From ARS98 sp030744725 (GTDB lineage: Bacteria; Planctomycetota; Planctomycetia; Pirellulales; Pirellulaceae): 39,030 nt of DNA. Each line of letters starts with the position of its first letter. The stretch's first letter is position 1. Made by a program: the position numbers and the translations under genes. Of this stretch, positions 22,250-31,180 are shown piece by piece. The notes under the pieces are model-generated. The model did not search any database. It saw nothing but the letters and a program-made list of their open reading frames with translations, and was not told the origin of the DNA. The stretch lies in the NCBI GenBank assembly GCA_030744725.1, contig JASLPZ010000016.1:1-39030 (forward strand). Reading direction: 5' to 3'.

Positions 22250-22750
22250 TTGGCTCTGACGCAGACGGAATTCAATCGACTGGTCGACGAATACGGCCCA
22301 ACCTTGTACCGGATCGCCTATCGGATGGTGGGCGACGGTCATGTGGCTGAGGACATCGTCCAGGAGACCTTTCGATCCGCGTGGAAAGGCAGGCGCCGTT
22401 ACGAACCGGGCCGCGGGGATCGCGCTTGGCTGGCGACGATCTTGCGTCGTCGCGTCGTCGACCTTTGGCGGCGCAAGAAACCAATCGACACCATCGGCGG
22501 TGATGCCGTCTACGAGATCGTGGTCGATGACCCCGATCCCCTGGCAGACGAGTTGAGCAGCCAATTGCAAGAAGGACTAAGCAAACTAGCAAAACCACTC
22601 CGCGAGACACTGCTACTGGTGGTGGTAGGCGATCTGACGCATCAAGAGGTCGCGGACATGTTGGGAATTCCTATTGGAACCGTGCTCTCGCGAGTCAGCC
22701 GCGCACGAACTCGCCTGCGGCAGCATATGATTGACTTGGCAACAACCTGA
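22250..22750 (+). CDS. ECF-family RNA polymerase sigma factor
   Basis: The 166-residue protein has the two domains of extracytoplasmic-function sigma factors: sigma2 at about 9-75 (LYRIAYRMVGDGHVAEDIVQ, then ETFRSAWKGRRRYEPGRGDR and WLATILRRRVVDLWRRKK) and sigma4 at about 105-162 with the helix-turn-helix LTHQEVADMLGIPIGTVLSR. Sigma2 reads the -10 and sigma4 the -35 element of target promoters. The start is a TTG at 22250, chosen because a GGAGAGAGG ribosome binding site lies just upstream and the next in-frame start would cut into sigma2. Downstream by 68 bp is a membrane VWA protein that may act as its anti-sigma factor or sensor. No zinc-binding anti-sigma (His-x3-Cys-x2-Cys) gene is adjacent. 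Confidence 0.93.
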   Translation: MALTQTEFNRLVDEYGPTLYRIAYRMVGDGHVAEDIVQETFRSAWKGRRRYEPGRGDRAWLATILRRRVVDLWRRKKPIDTIGGDAVYEIVVDDPDPLADELSSQLQEGLSKLAKPLRETLLLVVVGDLTHQEVADMLGIPIGTVLSRVSRARTRLRQHMIDLATT

Positions 22751-22818
22751 TGGCCCCAATCCCCTGATGGCCCAAGCCATCAGTACGAATCCTCCACGAA
22801 AGCAAACCGACACGCCCG

Positions 22819-24966
22819 ATGAACGACGAGTTGCCCGATCCACTGCTCGACGCCAAGCTGCGCCAGGTGCCTCTTCCCGAGGACTTTCTGGCGCGACTGC
22901 GCGCGATGTCGGTGCCCGACACAGGCGAGCTCGATCAGGCGTTGCGGGAAGTTCCGTTGCCCAGCGATTTTCTACTACGGCTGCGGGCGGGAGTCGACGA
23001 GCTGATCATCGATGACGCGCTCGGCGATGTGGCGGTGCCGGCGGACTTATTGGCGAAGTTGCATGTGATTCCCGAAACTCGCGAACCCGCACCTTGGCGT
23101 CGGATGGCATTGGCGGCCTCTCTTCTACTGATCGTCGGCGGCCTCTACGGGCTAACACTAAGTTCGCTGATCAATGCCGTGCGTCCGAGGGCAGCGGTGG
23201 TCGAGAAGTTGCCGCTGATCGATCTGGGGCCGCTGCAACTGGAACTACGTGAATCACAGGCACTCGCTGTTCACTTGCCACGTGACATTTATCACCCAGC
23301 ACACTTCTCGCCGTCGCGCGCTGAAACGGATGCTCTGTCAGTGGAACTCATTCCTTTTGGTCGCCGCGTTTCACTGGGTGCCGCTGGGCAGATGAGGGAA
23401 CTTCTGGCCACCGACTTCCAACCGGACGACGATGTGTTTTCGTTGCGTTGGGGCGCATTGGGATCCCCCCATTTTGGCGGCTCACACGATCCGGACCTGG
23501 AGCGAGTTACCTCACCGCGGGCACCGGGGATCGATCTGCCGTTGGTCCGGGGCTATGACCGTCCATTCTGGCTGAAGAATGGAGTTCACCCGCCAATTTC
23601 ACCCGCGATTCATCCGGCCCTGAAGACGTCTCGCGTGGCACCGAGCAATCGCACCGACAGTGTCGAGTTAACACGTCGTCGAATCAAAGCGCGCCGTCTG
23701 CCTGACGAGGCCAACATTCGCGTCGAGGACTTTCTAGCAGCCGTCGATTACCACTTTCCCAGTCCCATGCACGGTGCCGTCGCCATTCGCACCGCCGCGG
23801 GCCCCGCGCTGTATGAACAACAGACGTGTCAGTTGTTGCAAGTTGGGCTCAAAGTTAGCCGTGCCCCTCGTCTGCATGCGGCAACACACCTAACCGTGGC
23901 GTTGGACATCTCGACCAGCATGGGATCCGGTAATCGATTGGAGGCTGCCAAGCGGGCCATCGCAAAGCTGGTCAGGTGTGCGGGGCCGGACGATCGTATA
24001 TCGCTCGTCGTGTTCCATCACGACGTGGTTCACCTGGTGGAATCGTTGAACGGCGAGCAACTAGATCAACTGCCGGCCATTGTGGCACCCTTGCAGGCGA
24101 CGGGTGGCGACAATTTGGCCGGCGGTTTACAGCAAGCAGTATTCATCTTGCTGGGATCGGGGCTCGACGACCAGTTCGCACGAAATCTAGTCGTCTTGAC
24201 TGATGGGCAGAACGATCTGCCATCAGAGGCCAAGAAGTTGGCCGGCAGCGTGCTCGGTGTCGCCGAAGAACACAGCATCAAGACGACAATCGTGCAGATC
24301 GGCGCCCTGGCCAGCGAACCACCGTTTTTTTCCGAATTGCAGGACACCGGCGGCGTATCCTGGGTGCAAGCTCGGACCTCCAAGGACGTATTGTGGGAGT
24401 TGATGGAAGGACTTACCGGTGCTTCCGTGGCGGTCGCGGATCGTCCAGTCATCAGTGTCGAATTCAACCCGGGAGCGGTCCAGGCGTACCGGCTCGTCGG
24501 ACAAGGGACGACTGCCACAAGTGCTCTGGATTCTCTATCGGAAACAACAACGTTGCACAACGACGAAGATGCGACGGCACTCTACGAGGTTTGGCTGCAT
24601 CCCAACAGTCACGACGAGATTGCCTGGGTTCGCGCTCAGTGGCGTGACCCACAAACGGGTGGGCACTGCGAAAGCCAGCGACAGCTCGTCAGCCGCCTGC
24701 AATTCGCCACATCCGTCGGCGAAATGCCGTTATCGCTGCAGGCCGCAGCCGTAGCAGCGGAATTCGGCAAGATTCTCAGTGGTGGCTACGACTTTGATTT
24801 ATCTAACACCTCGTCGTTTCAACACCACAAGAAATCACGTGGCTTTCGCCAGTTGGCTGAGGTTTGCCAGAAGCTGAACCCAAGTCTTGATTCGTGGGCT
24901 GAATTTCGTGATTTGGTGGGATTAATTGCCGCGATGGATGACGTTCATCGGAATCAAGCCCCGTGA
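22819..24966 (+). CDS. Membrane VWA-domain protein with three N-terminal repeats, candidate anti-sigma factor
   Basis: The 715-residue protein has three parts. The cytoplasmic N-terminus carries three 20-residue repeats (about 10-29, 38-57, 64-83) of the form L-D-x-x-L-x-x-V-P-L-P-x-D-F-L-x-R-L-R. One membrane segment follows (about 94-115). The outer part has a vWF-A N-terminal-type helix (VRVEDFLAAVDYHFPSP at about 300-316) and a VWA domain whose MIDAS motif DISTSMGS (363-370) is intact, with later Thr/Asp residues (VLTDGQND). VWA domains bind metal and protein ligands. Its position directly after the sigma factor gene and the single-span layout suggest the N-terminal repeats bind the sigma factor or its regulator; this is inference. 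Related planctomycete YfbK-like VWA proteins share the VWA core. Confidence 0.75.
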   Translation: MNDELPDPLLDAKLRQVPLPEDFLARLRAMSVPDTGELDQALREVPLPSDFLLRLRAGVDELIIDDALGDVAVPADLLAKLHVIPETREPAPWRRMALAASLLLIVGGLYGLTLSSLINAVRPRAAVVEKLPLIDLGPLQLELRESQALAVHLPRDIYHPAHFSPSRAETDALSVELIPFGRRVSLGAAGQMRELLATDFQPDDDVFSLRWGALGSPHFGGSHDPDLERVTSPRAPGIDLPLVRGYDRPFWLKNGVHPPISPAIHPALKTSRVAPSNRTDSVELTRRRIKARRLPDEANIRVEDFLAAVDYHFPSPMHGAVAIRTAAGPALYEQQTCQLLQVGLKVSRAPRLHAATHLTVALDISTSMGSGNRLEAAKRAIAKLVRCAGPDDRISLVVFHHDVVHLVESLNGEQLDQLPAIVAPLQATGGDNLAGGLQQAVFILLGSGLDDQFARNLVVLTDGQNDLPSEAKKLAGSVLGVAEEHSIKTTIVQIGALASEPPFFSELQDTGGVSWVQARTSKDVLWELMEGLTGASVAVADRPVISVEFNPGAVQAYRLVGQGTTATSALDSLSETTTLHNDEDATALYEVWLHPNSHDEIAWVRAQWRDPQTGGHCESQRQLVSRLQFATSVGEMPLSLQAAAVAAEFGKILSGGYDFDLSNTSSFQHHKKSRGFRQLAEVCQKLNPSLDSWAEFRDLVGLIAAMDDVHRNQAP

Positions 24967-25041
24967 TGGAGCACTGGATGCAAGGCCCGAAACTTCGCGC
25001 AATTACCGCCCGCGGGCGTGCTACGGCGACACTGCCAAGTA

Positions 25042-25077
25042 ATTCAACGCTTGAATGGAGCGTCGCGCTCCTATACT
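25042..25077 (+). promoter_or_regulatory. Two abutting palindromes and a possible promoter before the TPR/ExbBD gene group
   Basis: Two 15-bp inverted repeats of identical 6-3-6 shape lie end to end: ATTCAA-CGC-TTGAAT (25042-25056) and GGAGCG-TCG-CGCTCC (25057-25071). The right arm of the first (TTGAAT) could be a -35 box and TATACT at 25072-25077 a -10 box, separated by 15 bp, shorter than the usual 17. The second palindrome would then fill the spacer. The region lies about 185 bp before the next start codon. The repeats are seen directly; promoter and operator function are inferred. Confidence 0.4.
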
Positions 25078-25256
25078 CTGGAATGGGTAACAACAGTGAC
25101 GCCAGCGGAGTCGGTTCGCCACATGGCAGGACCGCATGTTCTGTTGTATTTCGCGGTGTTCATGGTTGCCCTCATCATTCGTTGGTAGCCAGTGATGCCG
25201 CCCATCAAGAGCCCAACATCGCACTTATCCGTGAAAATCAGTGGAGGAATGGATCC

Positions 25257-28200
25257 ATGAAGGCGTGGACGCGACCGCTTAACTTATTCATGGCGCTGCT
25301 GGTGCCCTCGATTCTCTTGATCGCTACGTCATCAGCAGCTGCTGTTGAGCCTGCGCGTGAGTTTCTGGCGGCCCTCCGGGAGCGCAAGTACTTTGACGAA
25401 GCGCTCGAGTATCTCGACCAGATCGCCAAAAATCCGGCCGTTCCCATCGAGTTGAAAGAATCGCTGCTGTACGAGAAAGGTGTAACGCTGGTCGAAGCAT
25501 CGCGCGAACAGGGCGATCCAGGCTTGCGAGAAAAGGCCCTAAATGACGCGCAACAGCTCTTGAATCAGTTTGTGGGTCAACGCCCTGACCACGCAAAAGC
25601 GAACGCGGCCCGCAGCCAGCTTGGCAATCTGATTGTCGAACGCGCCCGCATGAAAGTGGAAGACGCCAAAAAAACGGACAATAAGCAGAAGTTGCTGGCT
25701 GAAGCTTCAAAACTGTACGAGGAGGGATTTCAGGTATTTAAAGCGTTGCAAGAAAGCGTCAAGGCACAGCTCGAACCGATTCCCAAAGTTCTTGACAAAC
25801 GGGACAAACAGCAAGCAAAAATGGCCGAGCTCCGCTTGCAGCTGCGGGCCGATTATCTGCAGACGCTCCTGTTAGCTGCCGCCATTCGCGAAGAGTCCGC
25901 CGACGCGGTACCTGCCAAGGATCCAAAGCACGCCGAACTACTCAACGACGCGGCGACCCAATACGCAGACATCTACACGAAGTATCGTAGCCGACTGGCC
26001 GGCCTATATGCGCGAATGTACCAAGGTCGCTGCAATCAGAAGTTGGAGAAATTCCGCGACGCACTCGGCTATTTCTCCGAATTGCTGGACCAACCCGACG
26101 AGCCGGAGGCGTTTCGCAAGCTCAAGACACTCACCATGAAGCTAGCGATGGAATGTTGGCTCCACGAATCTGAGAAAAAATTCATGGAGGCGATCAAACG
26201 AGGATCATCCTGGATCGCAAAATCGCGGCCCACCGAAGATCGTGAACCGGACTGGCTGTATCTTCGTTACCTGCTTGCCAAGGCCTACCAGATGCAAGCT
26301 GTCGACGCGAGTGCGAAAGGCGAAACGGCCACGGCAAATCGCTCGCGAAGCGATGCCCGCAAACTGGCTCAGTTCGTTTCCAGGTTTACGAGCGATTATC
26401 AAAAAGATGCCCAGCAATTGGTCGCCGAATTGGGCGGCCCTGATCGCACCAGCGAAAAAGTAATCCCCACAACATTTGCCGAGGCAAAGAACGCCGGCAA
26501 AGAGGCGCTGGACTCGATCCAGCCGGCAACGCTGGTCGTGACCAAAGTCCCGGCCCGAATTGCGGCCGAGAAAGACGCCACGGTCAAAGCTGAACTTCAG
26601 AAGCAACTCGATGCAGCAAAACAAACGTTGGCCACAGCCCAAGACGACGCGATGGGGTATTTTCGCGATGCACTGCGACTGGCTGATGACGACACGTCAA
26701 ACGAAGAGATCACAGTCGTCCGCTACTTTCTCTGCTACCTCTATTACACGCGGAAGGACTTTTTTGACGCTGGCCTGATGGGTGAGTTTATCTCCCACCG
26801 CTATCCAGGCAGCGCCGGTGCTCGGCCTTGCGCACAAATCGCGCTGGCCAGCTACCTAACGCTGTACGATGAAAACCAATCGGAAGACAAGTCGTTTGAA
26901 ATCAGTCGGATTGTGTCCATTGCGGAATACACCGTAGCAAAATGGCCGGACCAGCCCGAAGCAGCGGACGCCTTGAATACTCTGATTAGATTTGCGATTG
27001 ACGCAGGCGAATTGGATCGCGCCGAAGATTTTCTGGCCAAGTTGCCTGCTTCGTCGAGCAAGCTTGGCGACGCGCAGCTGAAGCTCGGCCAGGCGATCTG
27101 GCGTGAGTGCTTGGAAACATCACGGGAGATACAGCAGGCAGAAGAAGACGGAGCTCCTGCCGGGAGCGACCCTGCCGCCCAGCGGGCGAAGTTGAAGACG
27201 ATGCAAGCCAAGGCACGCGAAGTGCTCGCCGCCGGCTTCGCAAGCAGCAAGAATGGCGACAAAATCAACGGAACGCTACTGCTGGCCGCCCTGTCTTTGG
27301 CCCAAGTCTATGTCGAAGCGCAAACCCCCGAAGACGCGGCACTGGCGATTGCCGTGCTGGAAGACGCCAAAGCTGGCCCGTTGACGCTCGTGCGTGTGGG
27401 TCACGACTCCGCCAAGAGCCCTGGCTATGTTCAAGAGACTTTCAAGACGGCGTTGCGGGCCTACATTCTGGCGCTGGGATCGACTGGCGATGCTGACGCC
27501 ACGATCGCCAACGCCAAACAAGTCATGGCCGAACTAAAAACGGCAATGGGCGAGACGCCGGAAGGCAAAGCGCGATTGATCAACGTTTATGTTGGCCTGG
27601 CTTCGGACCTGGACGCGCGAATGGCCGTCGCTTCGGATGACGCCAAGGAATCACTTTCGAGAGGTTTCGAAGCGTTTCTCCAACAGCTTAGCAACGACGC
27701 CACCGAATTGAACGTGATGAATTGGGTCGCCGAAACCTATGATCGATTGGGCCGAGGATTTGATACGCAACAAGCACTTTCTCAGACGGCGAACCGATAT
27801 TACGGAGAAGCTGCCAAGGCGTTTGCCAATATCGTGAATTTGCCTGGGGTGACGCCGGAATTGAAGGTCCAAGTTCGGATTCGACAAGCTCAAATCAAGG
27901 GCCGGCAACGCCAGTTCAAGGCAGCCATTGATCTGTACGAAGAGTTGCTGACGGAGTCTCCGGTCATGTTGAACGTGCAGGTCAATGCCGCCAAGGCTTA
28001 CCAGGACTGGGCCGCGATGCCAAATAAAGCAACGTTGTATGAGCGGGCCTTGCTTGGTGCCCGAAAGAGCGAAGAGACCAACAAGAACGTGATTTGGGGG
28101 TGGCGCAAGATTGGCGACACGACCTCGCGTTATCCAAAGTTCAAGGATGTTTTCCATGAAGCTCGTTACAATCAGGCCGTATGTCGACTGAATTTCGCCA

Positions 28201-28409
28201 CCTCAAAGCAAGGTGCTGACCGCACAAAGTGGCTGAATCTGGCCGAAACGGAAATCAAGCTCTTGATGCGTCTCTATCCCGAGTTGGGAGGTGACAAATG
28301 GACGGCGAAATACGATGACGTCTTGAAGAACATCCAGACGGCCAAAGGTGATCAGCCGTTAGGTTTAAAGAAGTACAAAGCTGATGTCGCGGCCAAGGCA
28401 GGCGGATAA
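25257..28409 (+). CDS. Large secreted TPR-repeat protein
   Basis: The 1050-residue protein starts with a signal peptide (MKAWTRPLNLFMALLVPSIL, likely cleaved near residue 29 in SSAAAVEP). The rest is a long chain of helical TPR-like repeats, for example FLAALRERKYFDEALEYLDQ and LGYFSELLDQPDEPEAFRKL, with charged, Ala/Lys/Asp-rich linkers. No catalytic motif or second membrane segment is visible, so it is probably periplasmic or surface exposed. The ATG at 25257 has an excellent GGAGGA ribosome binding site eight bases before it; the frame stays open 98 codons upstream, but that stretch is intergenic in character. It is followed by another secreted TPR protein and then ExbB/ExbD/ExbD, and this order suggests a shared envelope complex. 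Confidence 0.75.
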   Translation: MKAWTRPLNLFMALLVPSILLIATSSAAAVEPAREFLAALRERKYFDEALEYLDQIAKNPAVPIELKESLLYEKGVTLVEASREQGDPGLREKALNDAQQLLNQFVGQRPDHAKANAARSQLGNLIVERARMKVEDAKKTDNKQKLLAEASKLYEEGFQVFKALQESVKAQLEPIPKVLDKRDKQQAKMAELRLQLRADYLQTLLLAAAIREESADAVPAKDPKHAELLNDAATQYADIYTKYRSRLAGLYARMYQGRCNQKLEKFRDALGYFSELLDQPDEPEAFRKLKTLTMKLAMECWLHESEKKFMEAIKRGSSWIAKSRPTEDREPDWLYLRYLLAKAYQMQAVDASAKGETATANRSRSDARKLAQFVSRFTSDYQKDAQQLVAELGGPDRTSEKVIPTTFAEAKNAGKEALDSIQPATLVVTKVPARIAAEKDATVKAELQKQLDAAKQTLATAQDDAMGYFRDALRLADDDTSNEEITVVRYFLCYLYYTRKDFFDAGLMGEFISHRYPGSAGARPCAQIALASYLTLYDENQSEDKSFEISRIVSIAEYTVAKWPDQPEAADALNTLIRFAIDAGELDRAEDFLAKLPASSSKLGDAQLKLGQAIWRECLETSREIQQAEEDGAPAGSDPAAQRAKLKTMQAKAREVLAAGFASSKNGDKINGTLLLAALSLAQVYVEAQTPEDAALAIAVLEDAKAGPLTLVRVGHDSAKSPGYVQETFKTALRAYILALGSTGDADATIANAKQVMAELKTAMGETPEGKARLINVYVGLASDLDARMAVASDDAKESLSRGFEAFLQQLSNDATELNVMNWVAETYDRLGRGFDTQQALSQTANRYYGEAAKAFANIVNLPGVTPELKVQVRIRQAQIKGRQRQFKAAIDLYEELLTESPVMLNVQVNAAKAYQDWAAMPNKATLYERALLGARKSEETNKNVIWGWRKIGDTTSRYPKFKDVFHEARYNQAVCRLNFATSKQGADRTKWLNLAETEIKLLMRLYPELGGDKWTAKYDDVLKNIQTAKGDQPLGLKKYKADVAAKAGG

Positions 28410-28476
28410 GCCCCACGCCGCTCGAGACCATACCACTTACACCTCTCTTTGCGACTGTGATTTCCAGGAGACGTTG

Positions 28477-29517
28477 ATGAAAAGACTTGTCCTTGCTCTG
28501 ACCCTTTGTTTGTTTCTGAGTGTCTCGACGGCCCTGCCCGCGCAGCAGTTCGACCAAGTGAAACCGCTCACGGGATCCGTCACGTCCGGTGTGATCACCG
28601 GCGAAACGACGACACACGTCGAGATCGAAGTTCGCGGCACGAAACGGGAGATCCCCGTCAACGAAATCCAGCGTGTTACCTTCGGCGAAGATCCAACAGA
28701 TCTCAAACGCGGTCGTGATAATATCCTGACGGGTAACTACGAAGCTGGACTCGACGACCTCAGGAAGGTCGATCCTGCCAGTCTGTCGCGCGGAATCATC
28801 AAACAGGATTATGCCTTTTATCGTGCCCTCGCGATTGGTCGTCTTGCCCTGTCTCAGGGCGGCGACAAGACGGCGGCCAACACGGCCATGATGAATTTTG
28901 TCCGAGCTGCGCCGACAAGTTTTCATTTTCTGGAAGCGGCGGAACTCTTAGGCGATTTGGCCGTCTCGCAAGCAGAGTACGCCGACGCCGCTCGGTACTA
29001 CGCAGCGATCACAGCCAAATCACCTTGGTCCGACTACAAAATGCGCGGCGGAGTGCTGGAAGGGCGTGCCCTGATTGCTCAAAAGAAATTCGCCGAGGCC
29101 CAAACGAAATTCGACGGCGTGATTGGCACCAATGACGATTCTCCAGGCGCCACCAAGCAGAAGCGCGTGGCCGAAGTCGGTAAAGCCGTTTGTATGGCAG
29201 AACAAGGCCAACACGAACCTGCAATCGCAATTCTGAACAAGATCATCGCCGAGAATGACCCCAAGTCGATGGACCTGTTTGGGCGCGCCTACAACGCCCT
29301 TGGGAGAAGCCATCTCAAAGCAAAACGAGATAAGGACGCGCTGTTGGCGTATCTGCACGTTGATCTGCTCTTCTACGGCAACCCGGATGTGCACGCCGAA
29401 GCTCTGTATCATCTGAGCAAGCTGTGGAACGGGGCCAATCGCGCCGAACGCGCCGTGGCAGCCCGAAACCTACTCACGACACGCTATGCTGGTAGCCCCT
29501 GGGCCAAGCTCAAATAA
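28477..29517 (+). CDS. Secreted TPR-repeat protein
   Basis: The 346-residue protein has a signal peptide (MKRLVLALTLCLFLSVSTAL, cleavage expected near ALPAQQ). A short beta-rich part follows (about 25-70, TSGVITGETTTHVEIEVRGT and EIPVNEIQRVTFGEDP), then TPR-like helices (about 75-345) such as LIAQKKFAEAQTKFDGVIG and GQHEPAIAILNKIIAEND. The start ATG at 28477 has an AGGAG ribosome binding site six bases upstream; the open frame starts earlier and overlaps the previous gene, which is not needed. It lies 67 bp after the larger TPR gene and 232 bp before ExbB. The small N-terminal beta region recurs in planctomycete secreted proteins as far as I can recall, but I cannot name the family. Confidence 0.72.
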   Translation: MKRLVLALTLCLFLSVSTALPAQQFDQVKPLTGSVTSGVITGETTTHVEIEVRGTKREIPVNEIQRVTFGEDPTDLKRGRDNILTGNYEAGLDDLRKVDPASLSRGIIKQDYAFYRALAIGRLALSQGGDKTAANTAMMNFVRAAPTSFHFLEAAELLGDLAVSQAEYADAARYYAAITAKSPWSDYKMRGGVLEGRALIAQKKFAEAQTKFDGVIGTNDDSPGATKQKRVAEVGKAVCMAEQGQHEPAIAILNKIIAENDPKSMDLFGRAYNALGRSHLKAKRDKDALLAYLHVDLLFYGNPDVHAEALYHLSKLWNGANRAERAVAARNLLTTRYAGSPWAKLK

Positions 29518-29749
29518 GTCGATCACGCCCCAGCAGCCCCAAGTCAGGCCCTCAAAATGATCGCACAATCGAGGCAGTTTGGTGCTTTACCCGTTGTGTG
29601 GGACGTGATTAGAATAGATTTTACAGTCACTCCATCACCATTTTCACATCCGTTGACGTTTGTTTTGAATTCGTCCCCTTCTGCGCGCCCACCATGTTGG
29701 GTGGCTGGCAAGAGAATACAGAATCTTTGATCCGAATCCGGAGGCAACA

Positions 29750-30592
29750 ATGCGGCAAAGTCCATGGTTTCGTTCAACGGCGGCTTGTTTGTGCGCTGTT
29801 TCGTTTTTGCTGGCCGCATTGACATTTGTCACTGCGAGTACTCCGTCTGTCAGCATCGCCCAAGATGAAGAAGAGGCACCCGCCGCGGATGACGCTGGCG
29901 CGGCACCTGCTGCGGCGCCCGCTGCGACAAATAATCCACCGGCCGACGAAGGTCCCGCGCCCAGCCAAAGCGTGCTGGCGTGGATGTGGAGAGCACTGGG
30001 ACCGATGTACATGCTGATCTTTTTGGGATTGTCGTTTACGTTTGTCGCGCTGTTTGTGATGAACTTGTTGACGGCGCGCCGCGAGAACGTCTGTCCGTCG
30101 GGCCTGATCGAAGGGTTCGAGGCCCATCTGGACGAGAAGCAGTATCAAGAAGCCTACGAATTGGCGAAGAGCGACGAATCCTTCCTTGGCCAGGTGCTTT
30201 CCGCCGGGCTCGCCAAACTCTCGGCCGGTTATCCCCAAGCAATCGAATCGATGCAGGAAGTTGGCGAAGAGGAGAACATGAAGCTGGAACATCGTCTCAG
30301 CTACATGGCGTTGATCGGTACAATTAGCCCGATGGTTGGTCTGTTCGGCACGGTTGACGGTATGATCCGGTCGTTCCAGACGATCGCGACAGGTGGTTCG
30401 ACGCCCAAAGCATCTGACTTGGCGGCCGGTATTTCCACAGCGTTGTTCACGACCCTGGTCGGACTGGCCATCGCCATTCCCGCCATCGCTGCCTACAACA
30501 TTTTAAAGAATCGGGTTCAGCGACTTGTGCTGGAGGTTGGCATCAACAGTGAAGGCCTCATGGGCCGTTTCCAAAACGTCGGTGACAAGTAG
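29750..30592 (+). CDS. exbB: ExbB/TolQ/MotA-family proton channel protein with signal-peptide-like N-terminus
   Basis: ExbB-family proteins form pentamers in the inner membrane and, with ExbD, use the proton gradient to drive movement. The 280-residue protein carries the family core: a membrane segment at about 84-106 (MYMLIFLGLSFTFVALFVM), a cytoplasmic helical part, and two C-terminal membrane segments (LSYMALIGTISPMVGLFGTV and AAGISTALFTTLVGLAIAIP). The motif GTVDGMI with GLFGT is typical. It begins with an extra hydrophobic signal-like segment (about 8-30) and a low-complexity Ala/Pro/Glu stretch (about 38-72). The ATG at 29750 has a GGAGG ribosome binding site. Two ExbD genes follow. No TonB or TolA gene is visible. 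Confidence 0.92.
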   Translation: MRQSPWFRSTAACLCAVSFLLAALTFVTASTPSVSIAQDEEEAPAADDAGAAPAAAPAATNNPPADEGPAPSQSVLAWMWRALGPMYMLIFLGLSFTFVALFVMNLLTARRENVCPSGLIEGFEAHLDEKQYQEAYELAKSDESFLGQVLSAGLAKLSAGYPQAIESMQEVGEEENMKLEHRLSYMALIGTISPMVGLFGTVDGMIRSFQTIATGGSTPKASDLAAGISTALFTTLVGLAIAIPAIAAYNILKNRVQRLVLEVGINSEGLMGRFQNVGDK

Positions 30593-30661
30593 CCACCGCT
30601 GCCGGATACGCTTGAACAGCCAATCTGACAGACTCCCTGATCCCTCTGTGATAAGAAATCC

Positions 30662-31105
30662 ATGAAGATCAAAAAAGGTGCCACTAACAACATTCTGGAA
30701 GGCGACTTGACGCCGATGATCGACATGACGTTTCAGTTGATCGCCTTCTTCATGGTGCTGATCAACTTCACGCAGAGTGAACAGAACGAGAAGGTCAAGT
30801 TGCCCAGCAGCGTGTTGGCAAAACCTGCCAAGGCACCGCTCGAATTCCCAATCACCTTGCACCTGACCGAAGACGCAACCGTCGTCGTCGGCGGACAGGA
30901 AGTCTCCATCGGCGCGCTGAGCCCGTTTCTGATCCGTGAACGAAACGTGCTGGAGATACAAGGGAAAACGACGAACGATGCCACGATCGTAGTTCGTGCC
31001 CACAAGTTTTCTGCCACGGGCAGGGTTCAGGAACTGATCAAGAAGTGCCAAGAAAATAATTTCGAAAAGTTTGCGCTCCGAGCCAAAGAAGACGTGGGAA
31101 ACTAA
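30662..31105 (+). CDS. exbD: ExbD/TolR-family protein, first copy
   Basis: ExbD dimers plug the ExbB pentamer and reach into the periplasm, where they couple proton flow to partner proteins. The 147-residue protein has a short cytoplasmic start, the single membrane segment with essential Asp21 (LTPMIDMTFQLIAFFMVL), and a periplasmic domain (about 45-147). The periplasmic part carries the pattern ITLHLTEDATVVVGGQEVSI and a C-terminal helix with RVQELIKKCQENNFEKFAL. It lies 69 bp after ExbB; the ribosome binding site is weak. The second ExbD gene follows by 75 bp, so this set has one ExbB and two different ExbD proteins. Confidence 0.92.
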   Translation: MKIKKGATNNILEGDLTPMIDMTFQLIAFFMVLINFTQSEQNEKVKLPSSVLAKPAKAPLEFPITLHLTEDATVVVGGQEVSIGALSPFLIRERNVLEIQGKTTNDATIVVRAHKFSATGRVQELIKKCQENNFEKFALRAKEDVGN

Positions 31106-31180
31106 TGACCGGCCTTGGCTACAGACCATCTCCACGGTGATTGATCGCCTGACCACGTTCGCAACATATACGAGACTGCC

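Noticed and set aside
21559..22350. 263-codon plus-strand frame across the divergent intergenic region
   Set aside because: It overlaps the sigma factor gene out of register and the membrane-protein gene antisense, and its product resembles nothing.
24963..25256. 98-codon N-terminal extension of the large TPR gene
   Set aside because: An ATG at 25257 with a strong ribosome binding site and an immediate signal peptide explains the start; an extension would bury the signal peptide and covers the palindrome/promoter region.
29518..29749. Promoter in the gap before ExbB
   Set aside because: TTGACG near 29652 and TTTACC/TAGAAT near 29590-29620 were tested as -35/-10 boxes, but no pair had both acceptable spacing and consensus.
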